Notes under the pieces: model-generated
What the model saw: the letters and a program-made list of their open reading frames with translations, nothing else
Databases searched by the model: none
What the model was told of the DNA's origin: nothing
Assembly (NCBI GenBank): GCA_023957125.1
Contig: JAMLHL010000001.1
Span: 186,001-250,000 of the forward strand
Source of the DNA: Chitinophagaceae bacterium
Lineage (GTDB): Bacteria > Bacteroidota > Bacteroidia > Chitinophagales > Chitinophagaceae
Length of the DNA: 64,000 bases
Reading direction: 5' to 3'
Position numbers and translations under genes: made by a program
Shown here: one piece after another, positions 60,680-64,000 of the stretch
How the letters are laid out: every line of letters begins with the position of its first letter
Numbering within the stretch: the first letter of the stretch is position 1

Positions 60680-61630
60680 ATGAACATCGCCTTAGACATG
60701 ATGGGTGGCGACTATGCGCCAGCGGAAGCCGTTAACGGAGTGGCTTCCTATTTAGCCGAAACGCCTGATCCCGCTCACCTCTTCCTGATCGGAGATGAAG
60801 CTCAGTTACAACCCCTGTTACTGCAACTTCCCTTAAAGCCCAACAGCTATTCTCTCGTACATGCTTCCCAGGAAATTGATATGCATGAGCACCCAACAAA
60901 GGCGTTGAAGGAAAAACAGGATTCCTCTATTAACAAAGGTTTTAATTTACTGTCTGAAGACAAAGTGGATGCCTTCATCAGCGCCGGAAATACAGGAGCG
61001 ATGCTCGTAGGCGCGCTTTACAGCATCAAACCCATAGAAGGCGTTAGCCGGCCTACCATAGGCGCTTATATGCCGAGGGAAGACGGCTCACTAGGACTTT
61101 TGCTGGATGCCGGTATCAATGCGGACTGTAAACCCGAAAACCTGTCGCAGTTTGCCGTTTTGGGTTCCCTGTTCGTACAGCAGGTATGGAACGTAAAAAC
61201 GCCCTCCGTTGGTCTGCTGAATATAGGGGAGGAAGAAGGGAAAGGCAACCTGCTTGCACAGGCCGCTTATCCCCTGCTAAAAAACAACCCGCTCATTCAT
61301 TTTGTTGGAAACATTGAAGGCCGAGATGTGTTCCTCAATAAAGCGGACGTAATTGTTTGTGAAGGCTTCACGGGGAATGTAATGCTTAAAATGGCCGAAA
61401 GCTTTTTTGACATTATCAAACGTCGCCGTATCAAAGATGAATATTTTGAACGTTTTGATTTTGAACAATACGGCGGAGTACCTGTTTTGGGAGTAAACAA
61501 ACCGGTTGTGATCGGGCACGGCATTTCCCACGGTCCGTCTTTTAAGAATATGATCCTGCTGGCTCAGAAAATGGTGCATACAGATCTCACGGAAAAAATC
61601 AAACAGAGTTTTAAACTCCCGGTTACCTAA
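60680..61630 (+). CDS. plsX: Phosphate acyltransferase PlsX
   Basis: A 316-residue enzyme making acyl-phosphate from acyl-ACP for phospholipid synthesis. Signatures are IALDMMGGDYAPAEAV (start), FISAGNTGAMLVGAL (about residue 102), LLDAGINADCKPENL and VCEGFTGNVMLKMAE (about 227). The ATG at 60680 begins the homologous sequence; a longer frame from 60635 is not supported. It ends 13 bp from the convergent fabH. Confidence 0.95.
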   Translation: MNIALDMMGGDYAPAEAVNGVASYLAETPDPAHLFLIGDEAQLQPLLLQLPLKPNSYSLVHASQEIDMHEHPTKALKEKQDSSINKGFNLLSEDKVDAFISAGNTGAMLVGALYSIKPIEGVSRPTIGAYMPREDGSLGLLLDAGINADCKPENLSQFAVLGSLFVQQVWNVKTPSVGLLNIGEEEGKGNLLAQAAYPLLKNNPLIHFVGNIEGRDVFLNKADVIVCEGFTGNVMLKMAESFFDIIKRRRIKDEYFERFDFEQYGGVPVLGVNKPVVIGHGISHGPSFKNMILLAQKMVHTDLTEKIKQSFKLPVT

Positions 61631-61643
61631 TATATTCCTTCGC

Positions 61644-62636
61644 TCAGAAAGCCCACTTAACCAGTGTAGCACCCCAGGTGAAGCCGCCCCCAAACGCAGA
61701 TATTACTATATTATCTCCCTTTTTTAGCCGGTCCTGCCACTCCCACAGGCAAAGAGGAATTGTACCTGCCGTGGTATTTCCGAATTTCTGGATATTCAGC
61801 ATTACCTTTTCATGAGGAAGCCCCATCCTGTTGGCGGTGGCATCAATGATGCGCTTGTTGGCCTGGTGGGGAACCAGCCAGGCTATATCATCCGCGCTCA
61901 GGTGATTTCGTTGCATCAGTTCATAGCTGACATCAGCCATGTCCCTGACCGCATGTTTAAAAACAGGTTGTCCTTCCTGATAAATATAATGCTCTTTGTT
62001 GGCAACCGTTTCTACGGAAGCCGGTCTTAAAGACCCTCCCGCTTTCATGTGCAAATGATGAGCGCCGGATCCGTCGCTCCTCAAAATACTATCCAGCACC
62101 CCGTACCCCTGGTTATCCGGCTCAAGCAATACTGCCCCGGCGCCATCTCCAAAAATAATACAGGTCGTGCGGTCGCTGTAATCCACTATGGCGCTCATTT
62201 TATCCCCTCCGGCTACAATCACTTTTTTACATCTCCCGCTTTCTATCAGGGCCGCTCCGGTGGTTAAGGCATACAAAAAGCCCGAACAGGCGGCTGCCAG
62301 ATCAAATCCCCAGGCATTCACCGCTCCAAGCTTATGACAGGCCAGGTTAGCCGTAGAAGGGAAGATCATATCCGGCGTAACGGTGCCCACTACCAAACAG
62401 TCTATTTCCTCGGCGCCTATATTCCGTTTTTCCAATATTTGTTTTACTGCAGGCACTATCATGTCGGAAGTGGCAAGATCCTTACCTTTTAATATCCTTC
62501 TTTCGGTTATCCCGGTACGCGTACGGATCCATTCGTCATTCGTGTCCACCATCTTTTCCAGCTCGCTATTGGTCAAACGATACTCGGGTACATACCCGCC
62601 AACAGCAGTGATAGCGGCAGTGATCTTTGAACTCAT
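61644..62636 (-). CDS. fabH: Beta-ketoacyl-ACP synthase III
   Basis: A 330-residue enzyme starting fatty acid elongation from acetyl-CoA and malonyl-ACP. Catalytic Cys is in FDLAAACSGFLYALTTGAAL (about residue 114), His in VPHQANKRIIDA (about 252) and Asn in KFGNTTAGTIPLCL (about 283). It often lies after plsX on the same strand; here it is on the opposite strand, facing plsX. Confidence 0.96.
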   Translation of the reverse strand: MSSKITAAITAVGGYVPEYRLTNSELEKMVDTNDEWIRTRTGITERRILKGKDLATSDMIVPAVKQILEKRNIGAEEIDCLVVGTVTPDMIFPSTANLACHKLGAVNAWGFDLAAACSGFLYALTTGAALIESGRCKKVIVAGGDKMSAIVDYSDRTTCIIFGDGAGAVLLEPDNQGYGVLDSILRSDGSGAHHLHMKAGGSLRPASVETVANKEHYIYQEGQPVFKHAVRDMADVSYELMQRNHLSADDIAWLVPHQANKRIIDATANRMGLPHEKVMLNIQKFGNTTAGTIPLCLWEWQDRLKKGDNIVISAFGGGFTWGATLVKWAF

Positions 62637-62846
62637 ATATTAGTTAACTTTCAAAATTGGGCACGAAAATACAATTATCATCATAAACCCATTACAGGGG
62701 ATGCGTTTTTCAGGTAAATAAACCTTTTTGGGCTTTCGGGAAAAACGGCTTGATAATTGATGGGGCTTAGCGGTAGGGTTGAAAAGTTTTTATTAATAAC
62801 ACACAAGACTCAATAAGAGGTAAATTTTTCCGAAAGGACAATCCAT

Positions 62847-62854
62847 TATCTTTG
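62847..62854 (+). promoter_or_regulatory. Bacteroidota -7 element for ruvA
   Basis: TATCTTTG matches TAnnTTTG, 17 bp before the ruvA ATG at 62872. Confidence 0.55.
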
Positions 62855-62871
62855 CCTCCTTTAAACACGAG

Positions 62872-63456
62872 ATGATAGCTTTTCTTTCAGGCAGATATGT
62901 ATATAAATCTCCTGCAGTAGTGCATGTAGAAGTAAACGGGGTGGGCTACGAGGTGCAGGTCAGTTTAAATACCTATTCAAAAATCCAGTCGCTCGAAAAA
63001 GGTACATTGTACACCTGGCTCCATATTAAGGAAGATGCGCATACTTTATACGGCTTTTTTGATATTGCGGAAAAAAATATCTTCCTTCAGCTCATCAGCG
63101 TAAACGGGGTAGGTACATCCACGGCAAGGATGATGCTTTCTGCCATGCAACCCAACGAACTGGCTCAGTGCATAGCCAACGGCAATGCCATCCAACTGGA
63201 GAAGATCAAGGGCATCGGCAAGAAAACCGCGGAAAGGATCATTCTTGAGCTCAGGGAAAAAATGAGTAAAACCTTCGTTGGCGCTTCCGGTTCTTCCTTA
63301 ATAAACAATACTTTGGAGCAAGATGCGTTAAATGCATTGGTAGCTTTGGGCATCGCCCGCAACCTGGCGGAAAATGCCATAAAGAAAGCCGCCTCATCCG
63401 CTTCCCCCGTCGAAAATCTGGAATCTTTAATTAAAAAAGCATTACAGCTTATTTGA
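62872..63456 (+). CDS. ruvA: Holliday junction branch migration protein RuvA
   Basis: A 194-residue DNA-binding subunit of RuvAB. Domain I starts MIAFLSGRYVYKSPAVVHVEVNGVGYEVQV (the usual N-terminal strand in two parts); domain II has two helix-hairpin-helix motifs (ISVNGVGTSTARMML and IKGIGKKTAERIILELREK); the C-terminal three-helix domain interacts with RuvB (DALNALVALGIARNLAENAI). Neighbours sprA, as in other Bacteroidota. Confidence 0.96.
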   Translation: MIAFLSGRYVYKSPAVVHVEVNGVGYEVQVSLNTYSKIQSLEKGTLYTWLHIKEDAHTLYGFFDIAEKNIFLQLISVNGVGTSTARMMLSAMQPNELAQCIANGNAIQLEKIKGIGKKTAERIILELREKMSKTFVGASGSSLINNTLEQDALNALVALGIARNLAENAIKKAASSASPVENLESLIKKALQLI

Positions 63457-63489
63457 AAAAAATTCTACCTATAAAACAAGAAGGGAAAA

Positions 63490-64000
63490 TTGGCTTTAAG
63501 AATCCGCTACATACTTTGGATGGTAGGATGTGCCGCCGCGTTATCCGTAACCGGTATAACCGCGCGCGCTATGCCCATGCATGCCGGAACTACCTTCCAG
63601 ATCCGGGATACCCTGCCGGTATCTTCCGATTCGCTGTCTTTCCGGGATTCATTGAAATATCCCATAACAGACAGGCGCAACGACCCGTTCAGCTCCTTAC
63701 ACTACCGGGGATTCGATCTTAAGGACCCGGCGAACCTCACCGATTCCATTATTTACGATCCTAAAGAAAAAAAATATTATATCATCGAAAAAATCGGCGA
63801 CCGTTACTTTCGGAAACCTACCTCGCTGACCTTCGAAGAATTTAACCGCATTCAATCCAGGAAACAGGAGAACGACTATTTCCGCAAGCGGGCAAACACC
63901 ATCAGCCTGTTAAACCAGAGCTTGTTAAGGCCGGAACTGAAAGCTACCGATGATCTTTTTAACCGCCTTTTCGGAAACGGGAAAATAGACATCCGCCCCC
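63490..64000 (+). CDS. sprA: Start of SprA/Sov, the outer-membrane translocon of type IX secretion (runs off window)
   Basis: An open frame with no stop to the window end (170 codons; full proteins exceed 2000 residues). A TTG start at 63490 follows an AAGAAGG site and opens a signal-like sequence (MALRIRYILWMVG...); ATG 63520 is an in-frame alternative. Family landmarks: DPFSSLHYRGFDLKDPAN, SIIYDPKEKKYYIIEKIG, FRKPTSLTFEEF and LFNRLFGNGKIDIRP. Together with two T9SS substrates in the window it shows a working type IX system. Position directly after ruvA is characteristic. Confidence 0.88.
   Translation, partial: MALRIRYILWMVGCAAALSVTGITARAMPMHAGTTFQIRDTLPVSSDSLSFRDSLKYPITDRRNDPFSSLHYRGFDLKDPANLTDSIIYDPKEKKYYIIEKIGDRYFRKPTSLTFEEFNRIQSRKQENDYFRKRANTISLLNQSLLRPELKATDDLFNRLFGNGKIDIRP

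Noticed and set aside
63453-63722. Open frame of 89 codons overlapping the sprA start
   Set aside because: It is in another frame of the sprA coding sequence; the frame from 63490 shows clear SprA homology and no stop.

Overview
The window is chromosomal DNA from a member of the Bacteroidota, most likely family Chitinophagaceae. This follows from a SusC/SusD pair under an ECF sigma/FecR system, two type IX secretion substrates (one type A and one type B tail), the start of sprA beside ruvA, Bacteroidota-style promoter elements (TAnnTTTG), and several lipoproteins. Gene density is high, operons are short, and no phage or intact transposon is visible.

Layout. 0-9 kb: a DUF92 membrane protein; a heme-copper oxidase-type pair with a CuA subunit and a Sco copper chaperone; a relic of a DUF4143 ATPase; comEC; purH; an EamA transporter. 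9-20.7 kb: mostly housekeeping and hypothetical genes (SRPBCC protein, polysaccharide deacetylase, DUF3109, SBF-type symporter, YdcF-like, 3-hydroxyacyl-CoA dehydrogenase, Mrp ATPase, SMUG2-like glycosylase, quinone oxidoreductase, GT9, Sua5/YrdC), interrupted by a 103-bp tandem repeat and a cruciform repeat. 20.8-21.9 kb: tRNA-Leu(CAG), a HicBA toxin-antitoxin pair, and a second copy of the tRNA 3' end. 21.9-38.2 kb (minus strand): a SusCD locus read right to left: ECF sigma, FecR, SusC with STN domain, SusD, two surface lipoproteins, a VCBS-repeat lipoprotein, a very large SGNH/dehydrogenase/HEAT/azurin fusion, a TIM-barrel sugar epimerase and fructose-1,6-bisphosphatase. 38.3-41.9 kb: a GMC flavo-dehydrogenase with a [3Fe-4S]-type cysteine motif, its small subunit, and an SGNH esterase. 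42-49 kb: transglutaminase-like protein, JmjC-like cupin, ClpS, PriA, SGNH hydrolase and acyltransferase 3. 49-58 kb: a 2100-residue secreted esterase with a type A sorting tail, and a gliding-motility-type (type B) secreted protein. 58-64 kb: lipocalin-like lipoprotein, SprT-like protein, DUF177-rpmF-plsX with convergent fabH, ruvA, and the truncated start of sprA.

Two parts stand out. First, the oxidase-like subunit I keeps all heme and CuB histidines but has Asn where oxygen reductases carry the cross-linked Tyr, so it may be a CuA-type nitric oxide reductase rather than an oxidase. Second, the SusCD locus contains no recognisable glycoside hydrolase or lyase. It and its neighbours instead encode redox enzymes (GMC dehydrogenase, beta-propeller dehydrogenase fused to azurin) and a sugar epimerase, suggesting uptake coupled to periplasmic oxidation of a sugar or glycoside. 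Both functional readings are inferences from motifs and context.
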